Source: Pseudomonadota bacterium
Lineage (GTDB): Bacteria > Pseudomonadota > Alphaproteobacteria > Sphingomonadales > Sphingomonadaceae
NCBI GenBank assembly: GCA_021847605.1
Contig: JAJZQN010000018.1
Span: 1-64,000, forward strand
Direction: 5' to 3'
DNA: 64,000 bases
Each line of letters starts with the position of its first letter. The stretch's first letter is position 1. A program made the translations under genes and the position numbers. Below the pieces are notes generated by a model that did not search any database, was not told the origin of the DNA, and saw only the letters and a list, made by a program, of their open reading frames with translations. This document shows positions 34,292-44,579 of this stretch, in pieces.

Positions 34292-34512
34292 GCTACGCAA
34301 TCATCTGAGAAACCACGATAACATCGCTGCAATCGCACGATCCATGGCGCGCAAGTTCACACCAGCCGCGCGCGCGAGCCGGTACGGGAAAAGACCAACG
34401 TTTCAAAGACCGGCACGACATGGCGCAGCGGCCGGGGATTTATGGCGTTTGACAGGCAGAAGCGGATCATTAGGCGCTTCTAATATCGTCCGAAAACAGC
34501 CATCCGTCATTG

Positions 34513-34623
34513 GTCATCCCAGCGGAAGCTGGGGTCTCAGGCGATGGCGAGAAACGCTTTAACAAGCGCTCTGGTCAGCCTTGACGCGTTTCTGCCTGAG
34601 ATGCCAGCCTTCGCTGGCATGAC
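34513..34623. repeat. Large REP/BIME-like palindrome
   Basis: Left arm 34513-34542 and right arm 34594-34623 pair at about 25 of 30 positions (GTCATCCCAGCGGAAGCTGG against its partner GTCATGCCAGCGAAGGCTGG). The 51 bases between them contain a nested inverted repeat (GAAACGC / GCGTTTC). This kind of palindrome, beginning GTCATCCCAGC, resembles dispersed intergenic repeats of sphingomonads. Confidence 0.7.
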
Positions 34624-34696
34624 AGATCATATAGCATCGGTTTTCAGGGATTGGTCGCCATAACCTGACCGTCCCATATTCCACCCCACCCGACCA

Positions 34697-35284
34697 TTAT
34701 TGAACAGCCCGCAGCCCAGCGACGATCATCTGGGCGGCGCGACGGGCGGTTTGTTCAGCGCTCAACGTGGGGCGCGATACGCTGCGGTGGCCGAGGCCGA
34801 ACATGCAGGCGAGGATCATTTCTTCGGCAGCGTCAAGCGCTTCGCCTGACAGGTCGGGATTGGCGATACAGGCAAAGTCGCGCAGGTGGCTGCGGAAACG
34901 GGCGCACAGGGTGGCAATGGTTTCGCCTACGCGCTGATTACGGAAACTTTCGGCGAGAATGTCGAAGGAGAGGGCTTCGTCCTTTTCCTCAAACTTGCTC
35001 ATCAATGTTTCTTCGAAAGCCTGTTCGACGCCGATCTCACCGGAATCGAGACGGGTGCGCAAGTCGGCCATAACGTCGGCCCAATCATCGGCGTCAGCAT
35101 GGATCATCGCTTCGATGATGTCTTCCTTGCCTTTGAAGAGGCGATATATCTGACCGACGGACACCTGCGCAGCAACAGCCAGCCCTGCCATCGATGTCTG
35201 ATGGAAGCCCTTCGATGCGAAGAGGTCGCGGGCCGTCGCCAATATGCGGCTTCTCCCATCTTTTTCATGCTGCGTTGCAACCAA
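34697..35284 (-). CDS. TetR-family repressor of the adjacent efflux operon
   Basis: This 195-residue TetR/AcrR regulator has its N-terminal helix-turn-helix (residues about 12-58, 'FHQTSMAGLAVAAQVSVGQI' then YRLFKGKEDI) and a C-terminal ligand-binding helical domain. It is divergent from the acrA-acrB-oprM operon with 117 bases between starts and a perfect palindrome in that gap, the standard layout of a local efflux repressor. The start is a TTG at 35284; no nearby in-frame ATG exists. Effector unknown. Confidence 0.9.
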   Translation of the reverse strand: MVATQHEKDGRSRILATARDLFASKGFHQTSMAGLAVAAQVSVGQIYRLFKGKEDIIEAMIHADADDWADVMADLRTRLDSGEIGVEQAFEETLMSKFEEKDEALSFDILAESFRNQRVGETIATLCARFRSHLRDFACIANPDLSGEALDAAEEMILACMFGLGHRSVSRPTLSAEQTARRAAQMIVAGLRAVQ

Positions 35285-35349
35285 TTCTCACTACCCTGCG
35301 TTTTTCGCCCTTGCATTCCCCTTTGCACGATCCTACCTGCCCGGCAAGC

Positions 35350-35367
35350 GGAATGAACGTTCATTCC
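35350..35367. promoter_or_regulatory. Probable TetR-type operator
   Basis: GGAATGAACGTTCATTCC is a perfect 18-bp palindrome midway between the divergent tetR-like and acrA starts, 34 bases from the acrA ATG. A repressor bound here could block both promoters. Confidence 0.75.
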
Positions 35368-35401
35368 AGTGTAACATTCATAGCAAAACGGAATATAGGC
35401 G

Positions 35402-36613
35402 ATGCAAAAGGGGATATTCACCGGATTGCTGCTGTGCGCTTCGGCTTTGGCCTTAAGCGCATGCGGACAAGGCCAGCCGCCCGCGCCACCGCCCCCCTCT
35501 GTCGGTGTGGTGACGCTGAAGACTGAGTCGGCACCATTGCTTAACGAACTGCCCGGCCGAATAGTTGCAGTCGAAACCGCAGAGGTTCGGCCGCAGATCA
35601 GTGGCGTCATCCGGCGCCGCCTGTTTGCAGAAGGTGGCAATGTGACCGCCGGTCAGATTTTGTATGAGATTGAGGATGCGCCCTATCGCGCGGCTCTGGC
35701 ACAGGCACAAGGTGGCCTGGCGCGGGCCAATGCCGCGATCCGCTCGACGAAATTGCAGGCTGATCGCTACAAGGATCTGGTAGGCATCAATGCCGTCAGC
35801 AAGCAGGAATATGACAACGCCGATGCGTCCGCGCAGCAGGCACAGGCCGACGTCGTGGCTCAGCGTGGCGCCGTGCAGGCGGCGCAGGTAAATCAGGGCT
35901 TTACCCGTATTCGTGCGCCTATTTCCGGCCGTATCGGCCGTTCGCTGTTCACGCCGGGCGCTTTGGTTCAGGCGGGTCAGGCGGACGCGCTGGCGACTAT
36001 CCAGCGTACCGACCGCGTCTATGTGGACGTGACGCAATCTGCCGCCCAGATCATCGACCTTAAGCAGGCGATGAAGAAGGGCGGGATCAGCGAAGGCGAT
36101 GGCGCACGCATCCAGTTGGTGCTGCCTAACGGCAGCATCTATCCGATGGAGGGGCGTCTGCAATTTTCCGAAGTAACGGTCGATTCCACGTCTGGCGCCG
36201 TTACGTTGCGCGCCAGCTTCCCCAATCCTGACGGCCTGTTGCTGCCCGGCATGTATGTGCGCGCCAAGCTGGTCGAGGGAGAGGTGCAGTCGGCCATTCT
36301 TGCACCCCAACAGGGTATCAGCCGCGATGCACTCGGCCGTGCGACCGCCATGGTCTTGGGCAAGGATAACAAGGTCGAAATGCGTCAGGTGAAGGTCGAC
36401 CGCGCAGTCGGCAATAAGTGGATCGTAACCGAAGGGTTGAAAGCTGGCGACAAGCTGATTGTCGAGGGACTGGTCAACCTGCGCCCGGGAACCGTAGTGA
36501 CGCCCGGCGCACCGACACAGGTGACGGCGCCACAGGGCGGAGCCGGTCAGACTGGTGCGGCCGCGCAGGGTGGCGCCGCATCCGGTGCCGCGGCCAAGGG
36601 CGAGGCAAACTAA
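35402..36613 (+). CDS. acrA: RND efflux periplasmic adaptor (membrane fusion protein)
   Basis: This 403-residue AcrA/MexA-type adaptor is a lipoprotein: signal 'MQKGIFTGLLLCASALALSA' followed by the lipobox Cys (LSAC). Then come a lipoyl/barrel-sandwich hybrid ('EVRPQISGVIRRRLFAEGGN' and 'ITRIRAPISG'-like 'FTRIRAPISGRIGRS'), an alpha hairpin (about 95-155) and beta-barrel and membrane-proximal domains. The last 35 residues are Gly/Ala/Gln-rich. It couples the inner-membrane pump to the outer-membrane channel. First gene of the operon, 3 bases before acrB. Confidence 0.94.
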   Translation: MQKGIFTGLLLCASALALSACGQGQPPAPPPPSVGVVTLKTESAPLLNELPGRIVAVETAEVRPQISGVIRRRLFAEGGNVTAGQILYEIEDAPYRAALAQAQGGLARANAAIRSTKLQADRYKDLVGINAVSKQEYDNADASAQQAQADVVAQRGAVQAAQVNQGFTRIRAPISGRIGRSLFTPGALVQAGQADALATIQRTDRVYVDVTQSAAQIIDLKQAMKKGGISEGDGARIQLVLPNGSIYPMEGRLQFSEVTVDSTSGAVTLRASFPNPDGLLLPGMYVRAKLVEGEVQSAILAPQQGISRDALGRATAMVLGKDNKVEMRQVKVDRAVGNKWIVTEGLKAGDKLIVEGLVNLRPGTVVTPGAPTQVTAPQGGAGQTGAAAQGGAASGAAAKGEAN

Positions 36614-36616
36614 CCC

Positions 36617-39600
36617 ATGGCCCGCTATTTCATCGAACGACCCATCTTTGCATGGGTCATCGCCATCGTGATCATGCTGGCCGGGTTGCTCGCAATCCGC
36701 CAGCTTCCGGTCGCCCAATTCCCTGAGATCGCGCCGCCTGCGGTGACGATCGCCACCACCTATCCCGGTGCCAATGCCCAGACGCTGGAAAGCACGACGA
36801 CCCAGATCATCGAGCAACAGCTCAAGGGCATCGACAATCTGCGCTATTTCTCGTCGACCAGCGACGGTTCGGGCAACCTGACCATCACCCTGACGTTTGA
36901 GCAAGGCACCGACCCTGACATCGCTCAGGTGCAGGTTCAGAACAAGCTGTCGCAGGCTACCCCATTGTTGCCGCAGGAAGTGCAGCAGCAGGGGTTGCGC
37001 GTCAGCAAGTCGACGTCCAGCTTCCTGTTGATCATGTCCGTCTATTCCGATGATGGCATTCATGATCAGAATGATGCGAGCGACTTCATCGCGTCGAGCC
37101 TTCAGGATCCGCTTAGCCGTGTGACCGGCGTAGGCGACACGCAGTTGTTCGGGTCGCAATATGCGATGCGTATCTGGCTGGACCCGTACAAGATGGCCAA
37201 TCTGGGCATTACGACGGGTGACGTGAAATCGGCGATCCAGGCCCAGAATGCACAGGTTTCTGCGGGTCAGATCGGTGGGCAGCCGGCTCCTGCCGGACAG
37301 GCGCTCAATGCCACGGTCACGGCACAAACGCGGCTTCGCACGCCTGAGGAATTCCGTAACATCCGCCTGCGCAGCAACAGCGACGGTTCGGTGGTGCTGA
37401 TGTCGGATGTCGCCGATGTCCAGTTGGGCGCTGAAATCTATGGCTTTGGTGTCAAGTTCAACGGCCATCCCGCATCGGGTTTCGGCATCAAGCTGGCACC
37501 GGGCGCCAACGCGCTGGACACCGTGGAATCGGTGAAGGCCCGCGTGGACGAATTGTCCAAAAACTTCCCGAGCTGGGTAAAATATGACTTCCCGGTCGAT
37601 AACTCGACCTTCGTCAAGCTGTCGGTCGAACAGGTTATCCATACCCTGTTCGAAGCTGTCGCACTCGTCTTTGTCGTCATGTTCCTGTTCCTTCAGAACT
37701 GGCGCGCAACCCTGATCCCGACGATTGCGGTGCCGGTTGTTCTGCTGGGCGCACTCGCCATCCTGAGCGCGGCGGGCTTTACCATCAACACGCTGACCCT
37801 GTTCGGCATGGTGCTGGCTATCGGCCTGCTGGTCGATGATGCCATCGTCGTCGTGGAAAATGTGGAGCGCCTGATCCAGGATGAGGGGTTAAGTCCCAAG
37901 GAAGCGGCGAAAAAGTCGATGGACGAAATTTCCGGCGCCCTTATCGGCATCGGCCTTGTCCTGTCGGCGGTGTTCCTGCCCATGGCCTTCTTTGGTGGGT
38001 CGACCGGTGTTATCTTCCGGCAGTTTTCCATCACCATCGTGTCGTCGATGATCCTGTCGGTGATGGTCGCGTTGATCTTGACCCCGGCACTCTGTGCCAC
38101 CATCCTGAAGCCCGCATCGGCCCATGGCGAAGCGTGGAAGGGACCGATCGGTTCAATCTTCGGTCGTTTCTTCGACTGGTTCAACCGCACGTTCGACAAG
38201 GGCGTGGTGCGCTATGGACGCGGCGTCGAAAAGGTCGAGCATCGCTGGGGCCGGACGATGATCGCCTATGCTTTGATCGTCGCAGGCATGGCCTTCATCT
38301 TCTTGCGCCTGCCGAGCGGATTCCTGCCCGACGAGGATCAGGGCATGCTGATCGCTCAGGTGTCGCTGCCCGCGGGTGCGACGATGGAGGAAACCGAGCG
38401 AACACTGGCCAAGATGCGCGATCATTATATGATCGATGAAAAGAAGAATGTTTCGGCTGTCTTCACCGTTGCTGGCTTCGGCTTCGTGGGGCAGGGGCAG
38501 AATGTCGGCATCGTCTTTACCCGTCTGAAGGATTGGTCGGAGCGCGGTGGCACCGATAACCGCGTCCCTGCGATCGCTCTGCGCGCCAACATGGCGTTCC
38601 AGAAGATCAAGGCAGGCATGGCCTTTGCTTTCGTCCCGCCGGCGGTGCAGGAATTGGGCAATGCGTCCGGTTTCGACTTCCAGTTGCTGGATCAGGCCAA
38701 TCTGGGCCATGAGGCTCTGCTTGCTGCCCGCAACCAGTTGTTGGGCATGGCGATGACTGACAAGCGTCTGGCGCAGGTCCGTCCCAACGGTCTGGAAGAT
38801 ACGCCGCAGCTTAAGCTGAATGTCGATCAGGCGGCTGCTGGTGCGTTGGGCATCGCGCAGGCCGACGTGAATGACACGATCAGCACGTTGCTGGGTGGCT
38901 CCTATGTCAATGACTTCATCGACCGCGACCGTGTGAAGCGTGTCTATGTTCAGGCTGATGCGCCATTCCGCACCTCGCCCGATGCCATCAATGCTTTCCA
39001 TGTGCGGGGTAGCTCTGGCACCATGGCGCCGATCTCGGCCTTTGCCACAACCGAGTGGATACAGGGGCCGGCACGTCTGGAACGTTTCAACGGCGTACCG
39101 TCGATGAACATTCAGGGTGCGCCCGCGCCCGGCGTGTCGAGCGGTACGGCGATGCAGGCGATGGAGGAATTCGCAGCCAAGCTGCCAGCCGGCATCGGCT
39201 ATAGCTGGAACGGTATTTCCTATGAAGAACAGACATCGGGTGGTCAGGCTCCTTATGTCTATGCCCTGTCGATGCTGATTGTGTTCCTGTGCCTTGCGGC
39301 TTTGTATGAAAGCTGGTCGGTGCCGATCGCGGTCATGCTGGTGGTGCCGCTGGGCGTGCTGGGTGCGGTCATCGCAGCGCGGCTCGTGGGCCTCAACAAC
39401 GACATCTATCTTCAGGTCGGTCTGATCACCACGATCGGCGTGTCGGCAAAGAACGCGATCCTGATCGTTGAGTTTGCCGAAGAAAAGATGCGGGAGGGCA
39501 TGGCGCCGGCGAAGGCTGCTCTGGAGGCAGGCAAGCTGCGTCTGCGGCCGATCCTGATGACCAGCTTCGCTTTCATCTTCGGCGTGCTGCCTCTGGCGGT

Positions 39601-39793
39601 ATCGACCGGAGCGGGCGCTGGTGGTCAGAACGCCATCGGCTGGGCAGTTGTCGGCGGCATGTTGTCGGCGACGGTGCTGGCGATCTTCTTCGTGCCGGTG
39701 TTCTTCACCGTCGTGAAGCGGCTGTTCCGCGAACATAAGAAGCATGAGACGGCGGATCATACCGCTACACCAGACGCGCCGCAGGAGGCATAA
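36617..39793 (+). CDS. acrB: RND multidrug efflux pump, inner membrane (HAE-1)
   Basis: This 1058-residue proton-driven transporter of the AcrB/MexB type has twelve predicted membrane helices and two large periplasmic loops. Conserved features include the N-terminal '[20 protein letters not shown]', the proton-relay aspartates in '[17 protein letters not shown]' in TM4, and '[16 protein letters not shown]' in TM10-11. It would export hydrophobic toxic compounds, detergents, dyes or antibiotics; specificity cannot be read. Stop is followed 4 bases later by the channel gene. Confidence 0.96.
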   Translation: MARYFIERPIFAWVIAIVIMLAGLLAIRQLPVAQFPEIAPPAVTIATTYPGANAQTLESTTTQIIEQQLKGIDNLRYFSSTSDGSGNLTITLTFEQGTDPDIAQVQVQNKLSQATPLLPQEVQQQGLRVSKSTSSFLLIMSVYSDDGIHDQNDASDFIASSLQDPLSRVTGVGDTQLFGSQYAMRIWLDPYKMANLGITTGDVKSAIQAQNAQVSAGQIGGQPAPAGQALNATVTAQTRLRTPEEFRNIRLRSNSDGSVVLMSDVADVQLGAEIYGFGVKFNGHPASGFGIKLAPGANALDTVESVKARVDELSKNFPSWVKYDFPVDNSTFVKLSVEQVIHTLFEAVALVFVVMFLFLQNWRATLIPTIAVPVVLLGALAILSAAGFTINTLTLFGMVLAIGLLVDDAIVVVENVERLIQDEGLSPKEAAKKSMDEISGALIGIGLVLSAVFLPMAFFGGSTGVIFRQFSITIVSSMILSVMVALILTPALCATILKPASAHGEAWKGPIGSIFGRFFDWFNRTFDKGVVRYGRGVEKVEHRWGRTMIAYALIVAGMAFIFLRLPSGFLPDEDQGMLIAQVSLPAGATMEETERTLAKMRDHYMIDEKKNVSAVFTVAGFGFVGQGQNVGIVFTRLKDWSERGGTDNRVPAIALRANMAFQKIKAGMAFAFVPPAVQELGNASGFDFQLLDQANLGHEALLAARNQLLGMAMTDKRLAQVRPNGLEDTPQLKLNVDQAAAGALGIAQADVNDTISTLLGGSYVNDFIDRDRVKRVYVQADAPFRTSPDAINAFHVRGSSGTMAPISAFATTEWIQGPARLERFNGVPSMNIQGAPAPGVSSGTAMQAMEEFAAKLPAGIGYSWNGISYEEQTSGGQAPYVYALSMLIVFLCLAALYESWSVPIAVMLVVPLGVLGAVIAARLVGLNNDIYLQVGLITTIGVSAKNAILIVEFAEEKMREGMAPAKAALEAGKLRLRPILMTSFAFIFGVLPLAVSTGAGAGGQNAIGWAVVGGMLSATVLAIFFVPVFFTVVKRLFREHKKHETADHTATPDAPQEA

Positions 39794-39797
39794 GAAG

Positions 39798-41207
39798 ATG
39801 CGCAACATCAAGGCGCTGGGCGTCGTTTCCCTCTCGCTGGTGCTGGCCGCATGCGACATGGCGCCCAAATATACCCGCCCGGAAATGCCGGTGCCGGCCG
39901 CCAGCCCGCAAGGGCCGGCCTATGGCACCGACGCGGCTGGAGCCATCATTCCGGCCGACACGGGCTGGCGCGATTTCTTCACCGATCCGCGTCTGCAACG
40001 GGTGATCGAAACGGCACTCACCAATAATCGCGATCTGCGATTGGCGGTTGCCAATGTGGCCCAGGCTCGCGCGCAATATAAGGTTCAGCGGGCCGACCTG
40101 CTGCCCACGGTCGGCGCGACCGGAACGGCGACCTATTCGGAACAGCCGCTGGTGCAGTTTGGTCAGAGCCAGCGGCTCAACACCGACGTCTATCAGGCGC
40201 AACTGGGTATTTCTGCCTGGGAAATCGACCTGTTCGGGCGAGTGCGTAACCTGACCAAGGCCGCACAGGAGCAATATTTCGCCAGCGTTGAAAACCGCAA
40301 TGCCGCGCAGACCGCGCTGATCGCCGAGACGGCGACGGCGTGGCTGACGATGGCGGCGGATCAGGAGCGGCTGCGTATTGCAACCGATCTTGAAAAGGCG
40401 TTTGGCGAGACGTTGAACCTGACCAAGGCGCGGTTCGACAAGGGCGTGGCGTCGGAGCTGGAAGTGCGTCAGGCGCAGACCAGCTATGACAATGCCCGTT
40501 CCGATATTGCAGAAGCAACTACGCTGGTCGCACAGGATCAGAATGCGCTGAACCTGCTGGCGGGCACGACGTTGAACGCGGGTGATTTGCCCGAAGCCTT
40601 CCCGACGAGCGATGCGACCATCGACACTTTGCCTGCGGGTATCGCGTCGGACGTGTTGTTGCGCCGGCCCGACATTGCGGCGGCGGAGCATCAATTGCTG
40701 GGTGCCAATGCCAATATCGGTGCAGCGCGGGCGGCTTTCTTCCCGCAAATCTCGCTGACAGCGGCACTGGGTACGGTCAGCCTCGGCCTGTCAAACCTGT
40801 TCAAGTCGGGCAGCGACACCTGGTCGGTGGCTCCTTCGGCAACATTGCCCATTTTTGACTTCGGTCGGAACAAGGGCAATCTACGCTATGCCAAGGCAAC
40901 CTATGACGCGATGCTGGCAACCTATGAAAAGAGCGTGCAGACAGGTTTCCGCGAGGTCGCCGATGCGCTGGCGAGGCAGGGAACGATGACCCGGCAGATG
41001 GAGGCGCAAACCTCTTTGCGGGACTCTGCAAAAGTTGCCTATACATTGTCTGAAGCGCGTTTCCGTTCGGGCATCGATGGCTTCCTGACGACGCTGGATT
41101 CGCAGCGTTCGCTATACACCGCCGAACAGAGCCTGCTTGCGACGCGACTGACCCGCGCAGCCAATATGGTCGAAGTGTATCGGGCCATGGGCGGCGGGCT
41201 GAAGTAA
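39798..41207 (+). CDS. oprM: Outer-membrane efflux channel lipoprotein (OprM/NodT type)
   Basis: This TolC-superfamily protein of 469 residues has a lipoprotein signal with lipobox 'LVLAAC' (Cys at about residue 17), two OEP repeats (about 60-250 and 265-455) with coiled-coil helices, and the OprM-type 'RRPDIAAAEHQLLGANANIG'. It gives the RND pump its exit duct. I chose the ATG at 39798, 4 bases after the acrB stop with AGGAG-like sequence upstream; the longer frame overlaps acrB. Confidence 0.94.
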   Translation: MRNIKALGVVSLSLVLAACDMAPKYTRPEMPVPAASPQGPAYGTDAAGAIIPADTGWRDFFTDPRLQRVIETALTNNRDLRLAVANVAQARAQYKVQRADLLPTVGATGTATYSEQPLVQFGQSQRLNTDVYQAQLGISAWEIDLFGRVRNLTKAAQEQYFASVENRNAAQTALIAETATAWLTMAADQERLRIATDLEKAFGETLNLTKARFDKGVASELEVRQAQTSYDNARSDIAEATTLVAQDQNALNLLAGTTLNAGDLPEAFPTSDATIDTLPAGIASDVLLRRPDIAAAEHQLLGANANIGAARAAFFPQISLTAALGTVSLGLSNLFKSGSDTWSVAPSATLPIFDFGRNKGNLRYAKATYDAMLATYEKSVQTGFREVADALARQGTMTRQMEAQTSLRDSAKVAYTLSEARFRSGIDGFLTTLDSQRSLYTAEQSLLATRLTRAANMVEVYRAMGGGLK

Positions 41208-41208
41208 A

Positions 41209-41253
41209 AGGATTTGAAGGCAAGAGGCGGGACGCGCTTCTTGCCTTCATCCT
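41209..41253 (+). terminator. Long stem-loop after the efflux operon
   Basis: GAAGGCAAGA (41216-41225) pairs perfectly with TCTTGCCTTC (41239-41248), and after a 2-base bulge AGGAT pairs with ATCCT. It starts right after the oprM stop. No T-run follows, so it may also act by protecting the mRNA 3' end. Confidence 0.6.
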
Positions 41254-41290
41254 GTAGCGATGACGCCATGATCCTGTATGGAGTGGCATC

Positions 41291-41785
41291 ATGACATTGG
41301 CTTTTACCGAATTTGCGTCGCCGGTCGGCGAATTGACGCTGTTTGCGAGCGATCAGGGGCTGGTCGCTATATTATGGCCTGACGATGATCCTGACCGCGT
41401 GAAACTGGAAGAGCGGCAGCGCGATCCCAGCCAGCCTATTTTGATGATGGCAGCCGATCAACTGGCTGACTATTTCACTGGCAATCGCCATATATTTGAC
41501 CTGCCGCTGGACATGCGCGGCACAGACTTTCAGCAACAGGTATGGCGTGCCTTGCTGACCATCCCCTTCGGCGAGACGCGCAGCTATGGGCAACTGGCGG
41601 CCGAAATCGGTCGGCCCACGGCAAGCCGGGCTGTGGGAGCCGCCAACGGGCGTAACCCTCTATCGATCGTCGCGCCGTGCCATCGCGTAATCGGCGGCAC
41701 TGGTGCGCTCACGGGCTTTGCGGGCGGAATGGAAACCAAGCTATGGCTGCTGGAACATGAGCGCGGCACAACGCGCCTGTTGTAA
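41291..41785 (+). CDS. ogt: Methylated-DNA--protein-cysteine methyltransferase
   Basis: This suicide DNA repair protein moves the alkyl group of O6-methylguanine or O4-methylthymine to its own Cys130 in 'PCHRVIG'. The 164 residues have an N-terminal ribonuclease-like domain and the DNA-binding domain 'FQQQVWRALLTIPFGETRSY', 'RAVGAANGRNP'. No AraC-type regulatory domain is attached, so it is the Ogt form, not Ada. Start ATG at 41291. Confidence 0.93.
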   Translation: MTLAFTEFASPVGELTLFASDQGLVAILWPDDDPDRVKLEERQRDPSQPILMMAADQLADYFTGNRHIFDLPLDMRGTDFQQQVWRALLTIPFGETRSYGQLAAEIGRPTASRAVGAANGRNPLSIVAPCHRVIGGTGALTGFAGGMETKLWLLEHERGTTRLL

Positions 41786-41787
41786 AG

Positions 41788-41877
41788 TGGCGGAAGCGGT
41801 GGGATTCGAACCCACGGTGAGCTTGCACCCACGGCGGTTTTCAAGACCGCTGCCTTAAACCACTCGGCCACACTTCC
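41788..41877 (-). tRNA. tRNA-Ser (anticodon TGA)
   Basis: On the minus strand this 90-base gene has acceptor GGAAGTG pairing with CGCTTCC, discriminator G, an encoded CCA, anticodon TGA in the loop 'TCTTGAAAAC', a long class II variable arm and the GGTTCGAATCC T-loop. The class II arm and anticodon fix it as Ser reading UCN codons. Confidence 0.97.
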
Positions 41878-41970
41878 GTTGCGATGCTTCCTAGCGTGCA
41901 GGATCGAGTTGCCAAGCGAAAAATATGACGCTGTTCGCCCCGATGCTAAACTTTCGTTGCACCAGAGGGA

Positions 41971-44508
41971 TCAGTATACATCCCGCTTGTAGCGCCCATT
42001 TTCTGCAAGATTTTCCAGCAAGGATTCGCCCAATGCGGCGCTGAGCGCGTCGTGAACGCCCTGAGCCATCCCGTCGAGGCTGCCGCAGACAAGGATGATG
42101 GCACCGCGATCGATCCAGTCGCGCACTATGTCCGCCTTGTCGCTCAGCAAATCCTGCACATAACGGCCACAATCCGCATCGCGTGAAAAACTGCGGTCGA
42201 GGCGTGCGAGCGTGCCATCATTCATCCAGCGCTGTAGCTCTTCGTCGAAGAAACTCTCATGCGCGCGTTGGCGTTCGCCAAAGAGGAGCCAATGGCCCTT
42301 GTTCCCGGCATGAGCCTGTTCCTTCAGATGGGCGCGCAGACCGGCGATGCCTGTGCCATTACCAATCAGGATCATGGCGACGGAATCATTGCCTTCTTCC
42401 GTGCGGAAACCGGGATTGGGGCGCAGGCGCATCAGCGTCTCTGAACCCACCGGCATATGGGCGGTCAGCCAGCCCGAACCGATGCCAAGCCCACCATCGT
42501 CGCGACGTACCTGTCGAACGACGAGATCCAGCGTGCCATCAGCAGTAATGGAGGCGGCGGAATATTCCCGCGCGGGTAGCGGGCGCAGGCTGCGCGCATG
42601 ATCCATCGATATGGTGGCCGGACTATCCGGCAGAATGACCCCGGCATAATGGGCGCGCAATTCTTCACGCGCCTCTATCAGTTCTCCATCCGAGCTGTGT
42701 GCGGCGATCATGGCATCGACGGCTTGCGGCGCATTATGGGGCTGAACCTCGACGATGTCGCCGGCCTTCCAAAGCGGGGATGCCTCTGCGGACGGTTCGA
42801 ACTGGAGGTGGAAAGCGGGCAACGCTTCACTGTCCGGGTTCAATGCCGTGCGCGATACAAGGCGCCATGCCGCAAAAGATAGAGCCGTCTGACCGCGCGT
42901 CGCGTCCGCCGCGCCCACACCGTGCAGGGCGTCATGCCATGCATGTTCCGCTTCGGCATCGATATGATCCATCTTTATCATGGTAAAGAGCGGCATCGCA
43001 CCCGAGCGTCGAAGCCAGTCATCGACAGCGATACCGTAACCGCAAAAGTCGGGATATTCCCGGTCGCCGATGGCCAGCAACCCATAATGAAGATGGGACA
43101 GGTCAAGCGATGGGCCGCGCATGAGGCGGCTGGTAAAGCCGCGCGCCATGTCTGGCGGTTCGCCCTCTCCATAGGTGCTGACGACGATCAGCAGATGACG
43201 AGCCTCAGCCAGCATTGCGGCCGTCAGCTTGCCAACTGGCAGAACGCGCGAGCGGATTCCTCCCTTGCCCAGCGCAAGCGCTGCGTTGCGGGCGCGGATT
43301 TCAGCCGTACCTGTCTGGCTGGCATAGGCGACCAGCCATTCTTCCGGTCCGCCCACCAGCGTGCTGACATCAACGACGTCCAGCGCTTTCGCTTCCTTCT
43401 TACGACGACGGCGCGAGAGATAGAGGAGAAAGCCGGTGACGGTAAAAAGCGGCATGGTCAGGCTGGTCAGCATCAGGGCAATACGACCGGGCATTCCGAA
43501 GAAGGCGCCGCGATGCAATTCCAGCACGCTTTGCGTGATGATGACGCCCAGCGGACGGCGATCATACAGATCGCTCTTCTTGAGTTTCGCTGTCTTGGGA
43601 TCGTAGCTGAAGCGATCGGTCTGACGCAAATGGCGTGCGTCGGCCTCGCGTGCGTCGAAGCTGATCGTCTTGACCGGCTGACTGGGAGCAGGCCGGGTCA
43701 GGCGGACCCAGACATAGCGGTCATCGGTCGCGCGGCGGAAGGCCTGCCACGACGGGTCGATGGCTGGGCGGGGGGCAATGCCGTCCTTTTTGCGTTCGCC
43801 ACGCTGAGCTTCCTCGCCCGGGGCTTTGCCGGTCAGGGCGTAAACGACGCCTTGCCGATACCAGTCATAGCTCCACCACAGGCCGGTCAGGGCGCTGAGC
43901 AGATAGAAAAGCAAAACCCAGGTGCCAATAACGACATGAAGGGCACGCCATAGATTGCGGCCTGTCTTGCGCAGGTCCAGCACGAACCATGCGCGCCAGT
44001 CGAGCGCCTGACGCGGCCAGCGCAGATAGAGGCCGGACAGGGCGAAAAAGATGAGCGATATGGCGCTGAATGCGGTAATTTGTCGGCCGATGCCATTACC
44101 GCCGCCGGGCAGCGCCAGCCAGCGATGCAACTGGTCCATCAAATGGAAGAAGCCAGCACCCGCGGGCTCGCCCAGCCATGCGCCGGTCGCACGATCAACT
44201 TGCCCTTCAAGACGGCCACGCCCTTCGTTTGGCGACATACGCACGCCATGAGAAAGGTCACGATCCATCTGCCAATCGAGGCGGCTGACATAATAGCCGG
44301 GGTGATCGGCCTGAACCTTTGCAATCAGCTGATCGGGGGTCAGGTCGGGAGCGGCTGGGGCACCGGGTGCGAACAGGCGCGGTGACAGTGCCTCGGTAAT
44401 TTCATCTTCGAAGCTGATGGAGGCTCCGGTGATGCCCATGACGGCAAGGACGATGCCGGCGGTAATGCCAAGAAACCAGTGAATCTGAAAAAGAGCGCGC
44501 TTGAACAC
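41971..44508 (-). CDS. PepSY-flavodoxin-ferredoxin reductase fusion, probable siderophore-iron reductase
   Basis: This 845-residue membrane protein begins 'VFKRALFQIHWFLGITAGIV', the start of a PepSY-associated TM module (PepSY_TM, about residues 1-370, several helices). A flavodoxin domain follows ('LVAYASQTGTAEIRARNAAL', 'IVVSTYGEGEPPD'), then an FAD/NADPH ferredoxin-reductase part ('MILIGNGTGIAGLRAHL', 'ILVCGSLDGMAQGV') like sulphite/P450 reductase. It should pass NADPH electrons through the membrane to a periplasmic acceptor. Pseudomonas PiuB-like proteins of this type sit beside siderophore receptors, and here a TonB receptor is divergent. The start is a GTG (44508); the frame runs 410 codons further upstream antisense to the receptor, which is not real coding. 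Confidence 0.85.
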   Translation of the reverse strand: MFKRALFQIHWFLGITAGIVLAVMGITGASISFEDEITEALSPRLFAPGAPAAPDLTPDQLIAKVQADHPGYYVSRLDWQMDRDLSHGVRMSPNEGRGRLEGQVDRATGAWLGEPAGAGFFHLMDQLHRWLALPGGGNGIGRQITAFSAISLIFFALSGLYLRWPRQALDWRAWFVLDLRKTGRNLWRALHVVIGTWVLLFYLLSALTGLWWSYDWYRQGVVYALTGKAPGEEAQRGERKKDGIAPRPAIDPSWQAFRRATDDRYVWVRLTRPAPSQPVKTISFDAREADARHLRQTDRFSYDPKTAKLKKSDLYDRRPLGVIITQSVLELHRGAFFGMPGRIALMLTSLTMPLFTVTGFLLYLSRRRRKKEAKALDVVDVSTLVGGPEEWLVAYASQTGTAEIRARNAALALGKGGIRSRVLPVGKLTAAMLAEARHLLIVVSTYGEGEPPDMARGFTSRLMRGPSLDLSHLHYGLLAIGDREYPDFCGYGIAVDDWLRRSGAMPLFTMIKMDHIDAEAEHAWHDALHGVGAADATRGQTALSFAAWRLVSRTALNPDSEALPAFHLQFEPSAEASPLWKAGDIVEVQPHNAPQAVDAMIAAHSSDGELIEAREELRAHYAGVILPDSPATISMDHARSLRPLPAREYSAASITADGTLDLVVRQVRRDDGGLGIGSGWLTAHMPVGSETLMRLRPNPGFRTEEGNDSVAMILIGNGTGIAGLRAHLKEQAHAGNKGHWLLFGERQRAHESFFDEELQRWMNDGTLARLDRSFSRDADCGRYVQDLLSDKADIVRDWIDRGAIILVCGSLDGMAQGVHDALSAALGESLLENLAENGRYKRDVY

Positions 44509-44579
44509 TGGAACCCCGTCATTGCGACCCCCCTGATGCCGGGCCGAGGGCTTTATTGCGGAACTGCATGACGAATGCA

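Larger units (their letters stand above)
34212..34696. other. 485-base gene-free region with two inverted-repeat elements
   Basis: Between the amidohydrolase stop and the tetR-like stop I find no credible gene. A 90-codon frame at 34290-34562 on the plus strand is arginine-rich and lacks a ribosome site. The region holds a perfect 19-bp inverted repeat (34248-34291) and a 30-base-arm imperfect palindrome (34513-34623), both listed separately. Confidence 0.7.

Noticed and set aside
34290-34562. 90-codon plus-strand frame in the gene desert
   Set aside because: No ribosome site, odd composition, and it overlaps the REP-like arm.
35453-37642. Long minus-strand frame across acrA and acrB
   Set aside because: Shadow of two well-conserved genes, with no domain of its own.
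38153-39868. Long minus-strand frame across acrB
   Set aside because: Shadow frame with Arg/His-rich composition.
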